Assembly (NCBI RefSeq): GCF_010894435.1
Contig: NZ_JAAIXZ010000032.1
Location: 1-64,000 of the forward strand
From: Pyxidicoccus trucidator
GTDB lineage: Bacteria; Myxococcota; Myxococcia; Myxococcales; Myxococcaceae
Reading direction: 5' to 3'
DNA length: 64,000 bases
Part shown: piece by piece, positions 16,701 through 26,361 of the stretch
Layout of the letters: every line of letters starts with the position of its first letter
Position numbering within the stretch: position 1 is the first letter of the stretch
Translations under genes and position numbers: made by a program
The notes under the pieces: model-generated
Told to the model about the DNA's origin: nothing
What the model saw: the letters and a program-made list of their open reading frames with translations, nothing else
Databases searched by the model: none

Positions 16701-17099
16701 ATGGACCGAATGTTCTTCTACGCCCACTCCGGGCTGCGCTACCTGGTGCTGCTCGCCGGGGTGCTGGCCCTCGCCTATTTCGCCTTCGGGCTCGTCACGA
16801 AGCGGCCCTTCGACAAGGGCGGGCGCATCCTCGGCGCCTCCTTCGCGGGGCTGCTGCACCTGCAGGTGCTGCTGGGCATCCTCGTGCTGGTGACGCGCTT
16901 CTACTACCCCGCGCTCATCGGCCACATCGTGATGATGGTGCTCGCGGCCGTCACCGCGCAGGTGTCGATGTCCGTCAACCGCCGCCGCCCCCAGCCGAAC
17001 TTCGTGCTGCCCCTGGTGGGCGTGGGCCTGGCCATCGTCTTCATCATCGGCGGCATCATGGCCATCGGCCGAGGCGTCTTCACCACCACCGCGCTGTAG
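16701..17099 (+). CDS. Four-helix membrane protein (HSGLR family)
   Basis: 132 residues with four hydrophobic segments: FFYAHSGLRYLVLLAGVLAL, GASFAGLLHLQVLLGILVLV, IGHIVMMVLAAVTAQVSM and VLPLVGVGLAIVFIIGGIMA. The N-terminal HSGLR motif and histidines in helices 2 and 3 (LLHLQV, GHIVMM) are reminiscent of small heme-b or quinone-interacting membrane proteins, but the family is uncharacterised. I used ATG 16701 rather than the earlier ATG at 16668, which adds a polar stretch before the conserved start. It sits between the cytochrome peroxidase and the alternative complex III operon. Confidence 0.78.
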   Translation: MDRMFFYAHSGLRYLVLLAGVLALAYFAFGLVTKRPFDKGGRILGASFAGLLHLQVLLGILVLVTRFYYPALIGHIVMMVLAAVTAQVSMSVNRRRPQPNFVLPLVGVGLAIVFIIGGIMAIGRGVFTTTAL

Positions 17100-17107
17100 C
17101 CCGGCTT

Positions 17108-17150
17108 CGCGCGAGCGCACTCCCACCCGGGAAAATGCTGCGCTCGCGCG
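17108..17150. terminator. 12-bp inverted repeat after the membrane-protein gene
   Basis: CGCGCGAGCGCA (17108-17119) pairs perfectly with TGCGCTCGCGCG (17139-17150) across a 19-nt loop, beginning 9 nt after the stop codon. There is no T-run, so it is either a weak terminator or an mRNA 3'-end stabiliser separating this gene from the respiratory operon. Confidence 0.5.
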
Positions 17151-17227
17151 GGCCTCACGGCGCAAAAGCTGCGCTGGCCTCACCGTGCTGTCGGGGTGTC
17201 CGCTCGCATGTTGGCAAGCGAGCATCC

Positions 17228-17243
17228 TGGCCCCCTCATTGCA
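17228..17243 (+). promoter_or_regulatory. Possible sigma-54 promoter of the ACIII operon
   Basis: TGGCCCC-CTCA-TTGCA has a perfect -12 element (TTGCA) and GG-N10-GC spacing; the -24 element matches TGGCACG at 4 of 7 positions. It would start transcription near 17254, about 50 nt before the first cytochrome gene. A 7-bp hairpin (GCCGGGC/GCCCGGC, 17258-17276) would lie at the start of the leader. Chance matches are common in GC-rich DNA. Confidence 0.3.
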
Positions 17244-17302
17244 GTCGCGCTCCTCGTGCCGGGCAATGAGCCCGGCCTCCCTTCGAGGAGGGGCACGCAG
17301 CA

Positions 17303-18142
17303 ATGCGGACTCAAGCCCTGGGTGGTCGCTGCTCGCGCGGGCTCGCTCCCGTCATTCAGCTCCTGGCCGTGCTGGTGGCGCCGGCCGCGCTGGCTCAAGG
17401 CGCCTCGCACGGCGCGAAGCTCTTCACCCAGCGCTGCGCGTCCTGCCACTCCGTGGGCGAGGGCGACCGCGTGGGCCCGGACCTGCACGGCGTGCTGGAG
17501 CGCCGTGACGAGGCCTGGGTCACCCGCTTCCTCCAGAGCCCGGGCGCGGTCATCGACGCGGGAGACCCCGTCGCCGCCGCGCTGCTGAAGCAGTTCAACG
17601 GCGTCCGGATGCCAGACCAGGCGCTCTCCGAGGAGGAGCGCGCCGGCCTCTACGCCTTCTTCCGCGAATGCACCGCGAAGGGGAAGGGGAGCTGCAAGCC
17701 CTCTCCGACGGCGAAGCCGGGGACGGACGCCACGCCGGAGGAGATTGCCCGGGGACGCCAGCTCTTCGAGGGCACCGAGGCCCTCGCCCAGGGTGGCCCC
17801 GCGTGCTTCGGCTGCCACGACGTGCGCGGGCTGGGCGTGGCCGGTGGCGGCACGCTGGGCCCCAACCTCACCTTCTCCTTCGCGCGCCTGGGCGACCGCC
17901 ACATGACGCCCTTCCTGGCGAAGCTGGACACGCCGCTGATGCGCGAGCTGTACGCGAAGGCGCCCCTCACGGAGGAGGAGCAGTACGCCGTGAAGGCCTA
18001 CCTCGCGGACGTGTCCCGCGACGGCAGCAGGCCGCGCCAGGACAGGGACTTCTTCTTCCTCGGCGTCGTCGGGCTGCTCACGGCGCTGGGCTTCATCGGA
18101 CTCGTCTGGGGACCGCGCGGGAAGGACCCGCACGACTCCTGA
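17303..18142 (+). CDS. Membrane-anchored di-heme cytochrome c, first gene of ACIII operon
   Basis: 279 residues with an N-terminal signal (LLAVLVAPAALAQG) and two heme-c sites, CASCHSVGEGDRVGPDLHG and CFGCHDVRGLG. A C-terminal membrane helix (FFFLGVVGLLTALGFIGLVW) ends in a short charged tail, so the hemes face the periplasm. GAGGAGGGG precedes the ATG. It opens the operon and is followed 25 bp later by the NarI-like gene. It probably relays electrons between the quinol-oxidising complex and other cytochromes; it is extra to the canonical ActA-F set. Confidence 0.85.
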   Translation: MRTQALGGRCSRGLAPVIQLLAVLVAPAALAQGASHGAKLFTQRCASCHSVGEGDRVGPDLHGVLERRDEAWVTRFLQSPGAVIDAGDPVAAALLKQFNGVRMPDQALSEEERAGLYAFFRECTAKGKGSCKPSPTAKPGTDATPEEIARGRQLFEGTEALAQGGPACFGCHDVRGLGVAGGGTLGPNLTFSFARLGDRHMTPFLAKLDTPLMRELYAKAPLTEEEQYAVKAYLADVSRDGSRPRQDRDFFFLGVVGLLTALGFIGLVWGPRGKDPHDS

Positions 18143-18167
18143 CGACGCCGCGCGTGCGAGGACTTCC

Positions 18168-18809
18168 GTGAGCGACTCCTTCTTCTTCTCCTTCGTTCCC
18201 TATGCGGCGGCCGTCGTGGCCTTCGCGGGCACCGTGCGCCGCGTGACGACGGCGCGCGAGCCGGCCCGGGCCCACCGCGAGCCCTGGACGCCCGCGGGCC
18301 GCGCCGTGCTGGCGGGCGGCGCCACCGTGGCCCTCAACCACCTGCTGGGGCTGGCCGCGCCCCGGGTGATGCAGGCCTTCAACGCGTCCCCGGCGCGCCT
18401 CTTCACCCTGGAGGCGGTGAGCCTCATCGGCGGCATGCTGCTGGGCTGGGGCCTGCTGAGCCTCACCCTGCGCCGCGCGCGGGAAGGGCAGTGGGTGCTG
18501 GCTGGCTTCCTCGGCCTGCTGCTGGCGCAGGTGCTCACCGGCCTGCACATCGCCGTGGCGCTGCGCTGGGGCTCGGCCTGGTACCTCCACCTCACGGTGC
18601 CGTACCTGCGCTCGGTGCTGGCCTTCCAGCCGGACGCGACGCTGATGGCCCGGGCGCCCCTCGTCATCCAGGCGCACACGCTGTCCGCCTTCGCGCTGCT
18701 GACGGTGGCGCCCTTCGTCCGCGCTCGCAAGGGCGCCGCCCTGGCTCTGGTGCCACCGGCCTCCGAGTCGACGCTCCTCTCCACGCCCCGGGAGGAGACC
18801 GCCCGCTGA
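18168..18809 (+). CDS. NarI-like heme-b membrane subunit
   Basis: 213 residues with five likely membrane helices, from FFSFVPYAAAVVAFAGTVRR onward, including GGMLLGWGLLSLTLRR and GFLGLLLAQVLTGLHIAVAL. It resembles the gamma subunit of respiratory nitrate reductases, which binds two heme b groups; a histidine candidate sits in TGLHIA and another in IQAHTLSAFALLTVAPFVRA. The GTG at 18168 follows GCGAGG. No NarG or NarH is present, so it presumably works with the di-heme cytochrome and Act proteins as an additional quinol-interacting module. Confidence 0.75.
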   Translation: MSDSFFFSFVPYAAAVVAFAGTVRRVTTAREPARAHREPWTPAGRAVLAGGATVALNHLLGLAAPRVMQAFNASPARLFTLEAVSLIGGMLLGWGLLSLTLRRAREGQWVLAGFLGLLLAQVLTGLHIAVALRWGSAWYLHLTVPYLRSVLAFQPDATLMARAPLVIQAHTLSAFALLTVAPFVRARKGAALALVPPASESTLLSTPREETAR

Positions 18810-18826
18810 CGCGCGGCCTGACTGCC

Positions 18827-19459
18827 ATGAACGACGCTTCGATTCAGTTGCCCCGCCGCACCTTCGCAGCAGGGACGCTGCTGGCCCTCGCCCTGGCCGG
18901 GTGCAGCGGCCCGGTGAACACCCAGCAGGGCTACATGCCCGAGCAGCCCGTGGCCTTCTCCCACGCGGTCCACGCCGGCCAGTACGAGCTGGACTGCCAG
19001 TACTGCCACGTGGGCGCGGAGAAGAGCCGCCATGCCGGCGTGCCCTCCTCCAGCGTGTGCCTGAACTGCCACACGCAGGTGAAGAAGGACTCGCCCGAAG
19101 TGCAGAAGGTCGTCGAGGCCGTCGCGGCGAATCGGCCGATTGAGTGGGTGCGCATCCACCGTCTGCCGGACCACGCGTACTTCAACCACGCCAGCCACGT
19201 CACCGCGGGGCTGAAGTGCCAGACGTGCCACGGCCCGGTGCAGGAGATGGTGCGCGTGGAGCAGACGCAGCCGATGACGATGGGCTGGTGCCTGGACTGC
19301 CACCGCAAGACGGCGGCGGAGCAGGTGTCCTCGCCGCCGCCTTCCGCTCCCCGCTCCGGCGAGCTGCTCGCCATGTCAACCCGGGCGCCCCCGCCCGAGC
19401 CGCTGAAGGCTCCCCGAATCCTGCAGCCCCCCACGGACTGCTCCAGCTGTCACCGCTGA
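18827..19459 (+). CDS. actA: ActA, pentaheme cytochrome c subunit of alternative complex III
   Basis: 210 residues. The N-terminus combines a twin-arginine-like motif (LPRRTFAAG) with a lipobox (LALAGC, Cys26), so it is an exported lipoprotein. Five CxxCH heme motifs are present: CQYCH, CLNCH, CQTCH, CLDCH and CSSCH (the last three residues before the stop are CHR). Five hemes is the count of ActA in characterised alternative complex III, where it passes electrons from quinol oxidation towards the oxidase. The ATG at 18827 is 18 nt after the NarI-like stop. ActB follows after 11 nt. Confidence 0.92.
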   Translation: MNDASIQLPRRTFAAGTLLALALAGCSGPVNTQQGYMPEQPVAFSHAVHAGQYELDCQYCHVGAEKSRHAGVPSSSVCLNCHTQVKKDSPEVQKVVEAVAANRPIEWVRIHRLPDHAYFNHASHVTAGLKCQTCHGPVQEMVRVEQTQPMTMGWCLDCHRKTAAEQVSSPPPSAPRSGELLAMSTRAPPPEPLKAPRILQPPTDCSSCHR

Positions 19460-19470
19460 GGACCTCTTCC

Positions 19471-22446
19471 ATGTCCGACTCCCTTCCCAAGTACTGGCAG
19501 AGCCTGGCCGAGCGCGCGGGCGAGCTGCCCGAGCAGACGCGGAACGAGTTCGCCGACGAGCTGCCGGTGGGCGTGGCCGCCTCGCCTCCCGATGCGAGCA
19601 GCCGCCGCGACTTCTTCAAGGTGATGGGCCTGAGCGCCGCCGCCGCGATGGTGGCCTGCCAGCGCGCGCCCGTGCAGAAGGTCATCCCCTACGTGGCCCG
19701 GCCGGACGAAGTCACTCCGGGTACGGCGCTCTGGTACGCGTCCACCTGCAACGGGTGCAGCGCCCAGTGCGGCCTGCTGCTGAAGACGCGCGACGGCCGC
19801 CCCATCAAGGTGGAGGGCAACGACGAGCACCCCGTCTCGCGCGGCGGTGTGTGCTCGGTGGGCCAGGCGTCCGTCCTGTCCCTCTATGACGCCAGTCGCG
19901 CCCGCTTCCCCACCTCGGCCCGCCAGCGCACCGCGTGGGCGACGCTGGACGGCGTGGTGACGGCGGGGCTGCGTGAGGCCGCCGAGACGGGCAGGGCCAT
20001 CCGCGTGGTGCTGCCCTGGGTGATGGGCCCCACCGCCGAGGCCGCGGTGAAGCGCTTCCTCTCCGCGTACCCCACGGCGCGCACGGTGCGCTACGAGCCG
20101 CTGGGCGAGCTGTCGGCGATTGGCGACGCCCACCTCGTCACCCACGGCGTGCGCGTGGTGCCGGACTACCGCTTCGACCAGGCGAAGGTCATCGCCAGCT
20201 TCGGCGCGGACTTCCTGGGCACCTGGGTGTCTCCCGTGGCCTTCACCCGCCAGTACACCGAGGCGCGCGACGCGGCCGGCAAGCGGGAGATGGCGCGGCA
20301 CTTCCAGGTGGAGCCGGCGCTGACGCTCACCGGCGCCGCCGCGGACCGACGCTTCCTGGTGGCTCCGTCCGATGTGACGCCCGCCCTGGCGGACCTGGTG
20401 CGGCGGCTGGCGGTGAAGGCGGGCCGCACGGTGCCGACGGTGGCGTCGCTGCCCGCTCCGGCGCTGGAGGAGGCCGCGCTGGAGGAGTTGGCGGACGCGC
20501 TGTGGGCGCAGCGGGGCAGGGCGCTCGTGGTGGCGGGCGGGGACGAGGTGGCCGCGCAGGTGCTGGCCAGCACGGCCAACGCGCTGCTCGGCAACGAGGG
20601 CACCACGGTGTCCGTGGCGGACGGCGTGACGCTGGATGCGGATGCGCTGACGTACGGTGCGCTGCTGGCGGAGCTGGGGGCCGGGGCGGTGGGCGCGGTG
20701 CTCTTCCTGGGCGTCAACCCTGCCTATGCGGACCCTCGCGTTGAGGAACTGGAGGCGCTGCTCAAGGCCGTGCCGCTCACCGTGGCCACCAGCGACAGGC
20801 TGGACGAGACGGCGTCCCTGGTGCGTTTCCATGCGCCGGACTCCACGGCGCTGGAGTCGTGGGGAGACTCGGAGCCTCGGCGTGGCGTGCTGTCACTGCG
20901 TCAGCCAGCGGTGGCTCCGCTGCATGAGACTCGCGCGGTGGTGGAGTCGCTGCTGGCGTGGGCGGGGGGGCCTGCCTCGCACCATGACTTCCTGCGCGCT
21001 CGCTGGGAGGCGGAGGTGTTTCCCCTCGCTGGTGCGGTGTCGGTGGACTTCGGCGCCTTCTGGGATGAGGCCGTGCGCCGGGGCGTGGTGAGGCTGCCCG
21101 CGACTGCCGTGGCGGCTCCGGCCTTCCGCGAGGATGGGCTGGCGAAGGCGCTGGCCGGTGTGGCCCGGCCCTCCGTGGAGTGGGAGCTGGTGCTGTACCC
21201 CTCCGTGGCGGTGCGCGACGGCGCCCCCGCCAACAACGGCTGGTTGCAGGAGGTGCCGGACCCCATCACCAAGGCGACGTGGGGCAACCCCGCCTGCATC
21301 GCTCCGGCTCGAGCGAAGGCGCTGGGCCTCTCCGACGGCGACGTGGTGCGGGTGCGCGCGGGCGGGAAGACGGTGGCGCTACCGGTGCTCATCCAGGCGG
21401 GCACGCACCCCTCCGTCATCGCCGTGGCGGTGGGCTATGGCCGCACGAAGGCGGGCCGCGTGGCCGACGGCATCGGCGTCAACGGCTACCCGCTGGCGGC
21501 GGTGGTGGACGGACAGGCGCGGCGCTCGGTGCCGGGCGTCACGGTGGAGGCCACCGGCGAGCAGCAGCCGCTGGCGCTCACCCAGACGTACCACCGGCTG
21601 GAAGGACGCCCCCACGTGCGTGAGGCCGAGCTGGCCGCCTTCCTGGCCAACCCGCGCGCCGGCAACGAGGTGGAGGGGGCGCATGGCGGAAATGGCTCGC
21701 ACCCGCTCTCCATCTGGTCCGGCCATGAGTACAAGGGCCACCGCTGGGCCATGGCGGTGGACCTGAGCGCCTGCACGGGCTGCTCGGCCTGTGTGGTGTC
21801 CTGCCAGGCGGAGAACAACATCCCCAGCGTGGGGCGCGACGAGGTGCTGCGCTCGCGCGAGATGCACTGGATGCGCATCGACCGCTACTACGAGGGCGAC
21901 GAGGCCAACCCCCAGGTCGTCCACCAGCCGATGATGTGCCAGCACTGCGAGAATGCGCCGTGCGAGACGGTGTGCCCGGTGCTCGCCACGGTGCACTCCA
22001 GCGAGGGGCTCAACCAGCAGGTCTACAACCGCTGCGTGGGCACCCGGTACTGCGCCAACAACTGCCCCACCAAGGTCCGCCGCTTCAACTGGTTCGACTA
22101 CAAGCACGACGAGCCGCTGGAGCGCATGGTGCTCAACCCGGACGTCGTCGTGCGCAGCCGTGGCGTCATGGAGAAGTGCTCCCTGTGCGTGCAGCGCGTC
22201 ACCGAGGCCAAGGCCACCGCCCACCGTGAGGGCCGTCCGCTGCGCGACGGAGACGTCCAGACGGCCTGCCAGCAGAGCTGCCCCGCGAAGGCCCTCCACT
22301 TCGGGGACATCAATGACCCCGGCAGCGCGGTGGCGAAGCTCTCGAAGGACGGCCGCGCCTTCCGGCTGCTGGAGGAGCTGAACATCGGGCCGTCCATCAC
22401 CTACCTCACGAAGATCCGCAACACCGGGTCGGGAAGCGAAACATGA
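19471..22446 (+). CDS. actB: ActB, molybdopterin-like plus iron-sulfur subunit of alternative complex III
   Basis: 991 residues. A twin-arginine signal lies 44 residues in ([21 protein letters not shown]), the displaced TAT pattern of this family, and includes a lipobox-like Cys63. The first two thirds are a molybdopterin-oxidoreductase-like domain; the last third is a polyferredoxin domain with [37 protein letters not shown] and CSLCVQRV...CQQSCPAK. In the characterised R. marinus complex the N-terminal domain lacks cofactors, but here CNGCSAQCG with a later Cys in RGGVCSVGQ keeps a full four-Cys cluster motif. The gene overlaps ActC by 4 nt (ATGA). Confidence 0.93.
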   Translation: MSDSLPKYWQSLAERAGELPEQTRNEFADELPVGVAASPPDASSRRDFFKVMGLSAAAAMVACQRAPVQKVIPYVARPDEVTPGTALWYASTCNGCSAQCGLLLKTRDGRPIKVEGNDEHPVSRGGVCSVGQASVLSLYDASRARFPTSARQRTAWATLDGVVTAGLREAAETGRAIRVVLPWVMGPTAEAAVKRFLSAYPTARTVRYEPLGELSAIGDAHLVTHGVRVVPDYRFDQAKVIASFGADFLGTWVSPVAFTRQYTEARDAAGKREMARHFQVEPALTLTGAAADRRFLVAPSDVTPALADLVRRLAVKAGRTVPTVASLPAPALEEAALEELADALWAQRGRALVVAGGDEVAAQVLASTANALLGNEGTTVSVADGVTLDADALTYGALLAELGAGAVGAVLFLGVNPAYADPRVEELEALLKAVPLTVATSDRLDETASLVRFHAPDSTALESWGDSEPRRGVLSLRQPAVAPLHETRAVVESLLAWAGGPASHHDFLRARWEAEVFPLAGAVSVDFGAFWDEAVRRGVVRLPATAVAAPAFREDGLAKALAGVARPSVEWELVLYPSVAVRDGAPANNGWLQEVPDPITKATWGNPACIAPARAKALGLSDGDVVRVRAGGKTVALPVLIQAGTHPSVIAVAVGYGRTKAGRVADGIGVNGYPLAAVVDGQARRSVPGVTVEATGEQQPLALTQTYHRLEGRPHVREAELAAFLANPRAGNEVEGAHGGNGSHPLSIWSGHEYKGHRWAMAVDLSACTGCSACVVSCQAENNIPSVGRDEVLRSREMHWMRIDRYYEGDEANPQVVHQPMMCQHCENAPCETVCPVLATVHSSEGLNQQVYNRCVGTRYCANNCPTKVRRFNWFDYKHDEPLERMVLNPDVVVRSRGVMEKCSLCVQRVTEAKATAHREGRPLRDGDVQTACQQSCPAKALHFGDINDPGSAVAKLSKDGRAFRLLEELNIGPSITYLTKIRNTGSGSET

Positions 22447-23915
22447 GCCACCAGCACCTGTCTCCGCTGCGCGTGCCGCTCGTCAGCGAGGCGCGCAGCC
22501 TGGGCCAGCTCACCGAGGAAATCTGTGCGCCCATGGAGCGCCCGGCCACCTGGAGGTGGTGGGCGGCCTTCGCGGTGGCGGTGTCGATTCTGGGCACCGG
22601 CGCCGGAATCGTCGCCTACCAGGTGGGCACCGGCATTGGCGTGTGGGGCCTCAACAAGACGGTGGGCTGGGCCTTCGACATCACGAACTTCGTATTCTGG
22701 GTGGGCATCGGCCACGCCGGCACGCTCATCTCCGCCATCCTCTTCCTCTTCCGGCAGAAGTGGCGCACCAGCATCAACCGCGCCGCCGAGGCCATGACGC
22801 TGTTCGCGGTCCTCTGCGCGGCCCTCTTTCCCGTCATCCACATGGGCCGCCCCTGGCTGGCCTTCTGGGTGCTGCCCTATCCGAATGACCGCGGCAGCCT
22901 GTGGGTGAACTTCCGCTCGCCGCTGCTGTGGGACGTGTTCGCCATCTCCACGTACTTCACCGTGTCCGCGGTGTTCTGGTACGTGGGCCTCATCCCCGAC
23001 CTAGCCACCGTGCGAGACAGGGCGAAGGCCGGCCTGCGCAAGGCTGTCTTCAAGGTGCTGTCACTGGGGTGGACGGGCTCGCACCGGACGTGGAGCCGCT
23101 ACGAGACGGTGTACCTGCTGCTCGCCGGCCTGGCCACGCCGTTGGTGCTCAGCGTCCACACCATCGTCTCCATGGACTTCGCCACGTCCGTCATCCCCGG
23201 CTGGCACACCACCATCTTCCCGCCGTACTTCGTCGCGGGCGCGGTGTTCAGCGGCTTCGCCATGGTGCTGACGCTGATGATCATCACCCGCGTGGTCCTG
23301 GGCTACGAGCACCTGATTACCATCCGCCACCTGGAGAACATGACGAAGGTCATCATCGTCACCGGCGGAATCGTGTCGCTGGCGTACGGGACGGAGGTCT
23401 TCATCGCCTGGTATTCGGGCAACTCCTACGAGCGCTTTGCCTTCATGAACCGCGCCTTCGGGCCGTACGCCTGGGCCTACTGGATCATGGTGACGTGCAA
23501 CGTCGTGTCGCCGCACCTGTTCTGGTTCAAGCGGATTCGCACCTCGCCCGCCGCAATCTTCGTGCTCTCGTTGGTCATCAACGTGGGCATGTGGTTCGAG
23601 CGCTTCGTCATCATCGTCACCAGCCTGCACCGAGACTTCCTGCCCAGCAGCTGGTCCATGTACACGCCGACGATGGTGGAGGTGGGCACCTTCATCGGCA
23701 CGTTCGGCCTGTTCTTCACCCTGTTCCTCCTCTTCGTGCGCGTGCTGCCCATCATCTCCATTGGTGAGGTGAAGAGCGTGCTCGGGTTCGCCCGAGGCGG
23801 ACACGGTGAGGCACCCACGGCCGGGGCCCGGAAGCCCGTGGAGACGGGGCCCGAGTCACTCCCCACGGCGGAGCCGGCGCGGGTCCTGGCCACCCGAAAG
23901 GATGTCACCGTATGA
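22443..23915 (+). CDS. actC: ActC, NrfD-like membrane subunit of alternative complex III
   Basis: 490 residues with about ten membrane helices of the NrfD/PsrC family, the quinol-binding and proposed energy-coupling subunit. Typical segments are [57 protein letters not shown] and [20 protein letters not shown]. The C-terminal tail is Pro/Ala/Glu-rich and cytoplasmic. The ATG at 22443 overlaps the ActB stop (ATGA) and the stop overlaps the ActD start in the same way, so synthesis is coupled. Confidence 0.94.
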   Translation: MSHQHLSPLRVPLVSEARSLGQLTEEICAPMERPATWRWWAAFAVAVSILGTGAGIVAYQVGTGIGVWGLNKTVGWAFDITNFVFWVGIGHAGTLISAILFLFRQKWRTSINRAAEAMTLFAVLCAALFPVIHMGRPWLAFWVLPYPNDRGSLWVNFRSPLLWDVFAISTYFTVSAVFWYVGLIPDLATVRDRAKAGLRKAVFKVLSLGWTGSHRTWSRYETVYLLLAGLATPLVLSVHTIVSMDFATSVIPGWHTTIFPPYFVAGAVFSGFAMVLTLMIITRVVLGYEHLITIRHLENMTKVIIVTGGIVSLAYGTEVFIAWYSGNSYERFAFMNRAFGPYAWAYWIMVTCNVVSPHLFWFKRIRTSPAAIFVLSLVINVGMWFERFVIIVTSLHRDFLPSSWSMYTPTMVEVGTFIGTFGLFFTLFLLFVRVLPIISIGEVKSVLGFARGGHGEAPTAGARKPVETGPESLPTAEPARVLATRKDVTV

Positions 23916-24424
23916 GCGCGCCCGTTCTCGTCGGCTACTTCGACAGCGAGGAGAAGGTCGTCCACGCCACCCGCGCCCTGCGCGAGGCTGGCTACGCCCT
24001 GCACGATGTGTACACGCCCTACGCGGTCCACGGGCTGGATGAGGCCATGGGCCTGCGCTCCAGCCGTCTCACCTGGGTGTGCTTTGGCGCGGGGCTGCTG
24101 GGTGGCTCGCTGGCTCTGGCGCTGGAGCTGTACACCAGCGTGGTGAGCTGGCCCCTCAACGTGGGCGGCAAGCCGTTCAACTCGTTCCCCGCCTTCGTCC
24201 CCGTGGCGTTTGAGTTGACGGTGCTGTTCGCGGCGCTCATCACCGTGGGCTCGTTCCTGGCGCGCGTGAAGCTCTTCCCGGGCAACCGCCGCGTGGCACT
24301 GCCTCGGGTGACGGATGACCGGTTCGCGATTGCGCTGGAGCCGCCCGCGGAGGCTGCCGCCGCGGAGGAGTTGTTGCGCCAGCACGGTGCCGTGGAGACG
24401 GCGCGGATGGAGGTGGCGTCATGA
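23912..24424 (+). CDS. actD: ActD, DUF3341 membrane subunit of alternative complex III
   Basis: 170 residues. The N-terminal cytoplasmic domain starts [20 protein letters not shown] and carries [16 protein letters not shown], the DUF3341 signature. Two membrane helices follow ([20 protein letters not shown] and [20 protein letters not shown]), then a small domain ending in [16 protein letters not shown]. Length and topology match ActD. Four-nt overlaps join it to ActC and ActE. Confidence 0.93.
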   Translation: MSAPVLVGYFDSEEKVVHATRALREAGYALHDVYTPYAVHGLDEAMGLRSSRLTWVCFGAGLLGGSLALALELYTSVVSWPLNVGGKPFNSFPAFVPVAFELTVLFAALITVGSFLARVKLFPGNRRVALPRVTDDRFAIALEPPAEAAAAEELLRQHGAVETARMEVAS

Positions 24425-24990
24425 GGAAGGCACTCCCTGGCGCGGTCGTGCTGGCGCTGGCCCTGGCGGGCTGCGAGCAGGACGAGACGCGGCCCAACTA
24501 CGAGTACGCGCCGGACATGGTGTCCTCTGTGCCGTACGACAGCTTCGCTCCCAATCCCAACACTCCGGATGGCAAGACGCTGCTGGGGCCGGCGAAGGGC
24601 ACGGTGCCTCGCGGGCACCTGCCGCTGCACCTGGCCTCGGGCCCGGAGGAGGCTGCCCGGGCAGGGCGGGACTTCAAGAACCCGTACCCGGCTTCGGCGG
24701 AGGTGCTGGCTCGCGGGGAGACGGCGTTCCAGCGCTATTGCACCCCGTGCCATGGCGCCGGTGGGCTGGGGGACGGACTGGTGACGGCGCGGTTTCCCAT
24801 GCCTCCCTCGCTGCTGGCGGAGCATGCGAAGGCGCTGCCGGATGGACAGGTGTTCCACATCATCACCCACGGACAGGGGCTGATGCCGGCCCATGGCTCG
24901 CAGGTGGCTCCGGAGGACCGGTGGAAGATTGTCCACTACCTGCGGACGTTGCAGCACCCCGCGCGGACGGCGCGGAAGGACGTGCCATGA
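24421..24990 (+). CDS. actE: ActE, mono-heme cytochrome c lipoprotein of alternative complex III
   Basis: 189 residues. It has a signal peptide and lipobox (LALALAGC, Cys18), one heme-c site (RYCTPCHGAGGLGDG) and a downstream Met in GQGLMPAHGSQV as the probable axial ligand. An N-terminal segment (PNYEYAPDMVSSVPYDSF) is characteristic of ActE. It would collect electrons from ActA and deliver them to the terminal oxidase or a soluble carrier. Four-nt overlaps join it to ActD and ActF. Confidence 0.93.
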   Translation: MRKALPGAVVLALALAGCEQDETRPNYEYAPDMVSSVPYDSFAPNPNTPDGKTLLGPAKGTVPRGHLPLHLASGPEEAARAGRDFKNPYPASAEVLARGETAFQRYCTPCHGAGGLGDGLVTARFPMPPSLLAEHAKALPDGQVFHIITHGQGLMPAHGSQVAPEDRWKIVHYLRTLQHPARTARKDVP

Positions 24991-26183
24991 GCGCTCCCAT
25001 GCATGACGTGCCTCCGGCTTCGAGCGGAGGCTTCGAGGTGGGACAGGGTGTTCGCCGTGCGGCCCTGGTGGCTGCCGTGGTGGGCCTGGGGACGCTGGGG
25101 GTGGGGGTGGCGCTCCATCCGGCTCGGGCGCTGTCCAGTCTGCTCACCAGTGGCTTCCTGTTCCTGTGCCTGGGATTGGGCGGGGCGGTGTTCCTGGCGT
25201 TGATGTACGTGGCCAACGCCGGCTGGTTCACCGTGTTCAAGCGGATTCCCGAGGCGTTTGCTTCGTACGTGCAGTGGGGCGCGGTGCCGCTGCTGGCGCT
25301 GGTGCCGTTCGCTCCGAAGCTCTACCTGTGGGCCCGGCCGGGCGTGATGGAGACGGACCACCTGCTGCACAAGAAGGTGGCCTTCCTCAACGTGCCGTTC
25401 TTTGGCGTACGCATGGTGCTGATGCTCGCGCTGTGGACGGGCTTCACGTGGATGCTGCGGCGCAACTCGCTGCGGCAGGACTCGGAGCGGACGGAGGCCC
25501 TGACTTCGCGCAATGTCGCGGTGTCGGCGGTGTTCCTCGTGGTGTTTGGTTTGACGTTCTGTCTGGCCGCGTTCGACTGGTTGATGAGCCTGGAGCCGCA
25601 CTGGTTCAGCACCATCTACGCGCTCTACAACGTCGCGGGGCTGCTCAGTTCCAGCGTGTGTGCGATTACCGTGGCCGCGATTCTGTTGCACCGCGCGGGT
25701 GCGTTGCCTCAGCTCAACTCCAGCCACCTGCATGACCTGGGCAAGCTGATGTTTGGCTTCGCCACCCTTTGGGCCTATCTGTGGTTCTCGCAGTTCCTGC
25801 TCATCTGGTACGCGAACATCCCGGAGGAGACCGTGTACTTCATCGCCCGGATGCATGGCGGGTGGGAGGTGCCGTTCTATCTGAACCTGGTGCTCAACTG
25901 GGCGCTGCCGTTCGTCCTGCTGCTGCCGCGCCCGGCGAAGCGGAGTGCCTCGCATCTGCTGCGGGTGGCCGCGGTGCTCCTGGCGGGACGCTGGTTGGAC
26001 CTGCACCTGATGGTGGCTCCGGCGAACATGCCGGAGGGGGCGGGGTTCGGCGTGTATGAATTGGCGGGTCTGGTCGGCGTGGGGGCGCTGTTCACGCTGG
26101 CGGTGACCCGGGCGGTGCGGGTGACTCCCATGGTTCCGGCGGGCGACCCGTACCTCGTGGAGAGTCTGCACCACCATACGTAA
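24987..26183 (+). CDS. actF: ActF, second NrfD-like quinol:cytochrome c oxidoreductase subunit
   Basis: 398 residues, about ten membrane helices. Conserved blocks include GLGGAVFLALMYVANAGWF, RIPEAFASYVQWGAVPL, HLLHKKVAFLNVPFFGVRMV, AFDWLMSLEPHWFSTIYALY and GKLMFGFATLWAYLWFSQFL, the ActF pattern (paralogous to ActC but more divergent). The ATG at 24987 overlaps the ActE stop (ATGA). It is the last gene of the operon and is followed by a strong terminator. No cytochrome oxidase genes are linked in this window. Confidence 0.93.
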   Translation: MSAPMHDVPPASSGGFEVGQGVRRAALVAAVVGLGTLGVGVALHPARALSSLLTSGFLFLCLGLGGAVFLALMYVANAGWFTVFKRIPEAFASYVQWGAVPLLALVPFAPKLYLWARPGVMETDHLLHKKVAFLNVPFFGVRMVLMLALWTGFTWMLRRNSLRQDSERTEALTSRNVAVSAVFLVVFGLTFCLAAFDWLMSLEPHWFSTIYALYNVAGLLSSSVCAITVAAILLHRAGALPQLNSSHLHDLGKLMFGFATLWAYLWFSQFLLIWYANIPEETVYFIARMHGGWEVPFYLNLVLNWALPFVLLLPRPAKRSASHLLRVAAVLLAGRWLDLHLMVAPANMPEGAGFGVYELAGLVGVGALFTLAVTRAVRVTPMVPAGDPYLVESLHHHT

Positions 26184-26256
26184 GGGAATGTCCGAGGCCA
26201 CAGCTTGCCGGGCGGCTTCCACCGCCCAGGTGACTGGACACCGTGGCCACGGCGGT

Positions 26257-26296
26257 GACGCCGCCCGACCTCCTCGGCGGGCGGCGTCGCTTTTTT
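26257..26296 (+). terminator. Rho-independent terminator of the ACIII operon
   Basis: GACGCCGCCCG (26257-26267) pairs perfectly with CGGGCGGCGTC (26278-26288) across a 10-nt loop, followed by GC and six Ts. It lies about 75 nt after the actF stop and is the clearest intrinsic terminator in the window. Confidence 0.93.
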
Positions 26297-26361
26297 GTCC
26301 CGGGTGTGCTCTCGGGGTTGAAGCCCTTCAGCCCCACCCCTCACCGCGGGTGCGCGGCATC

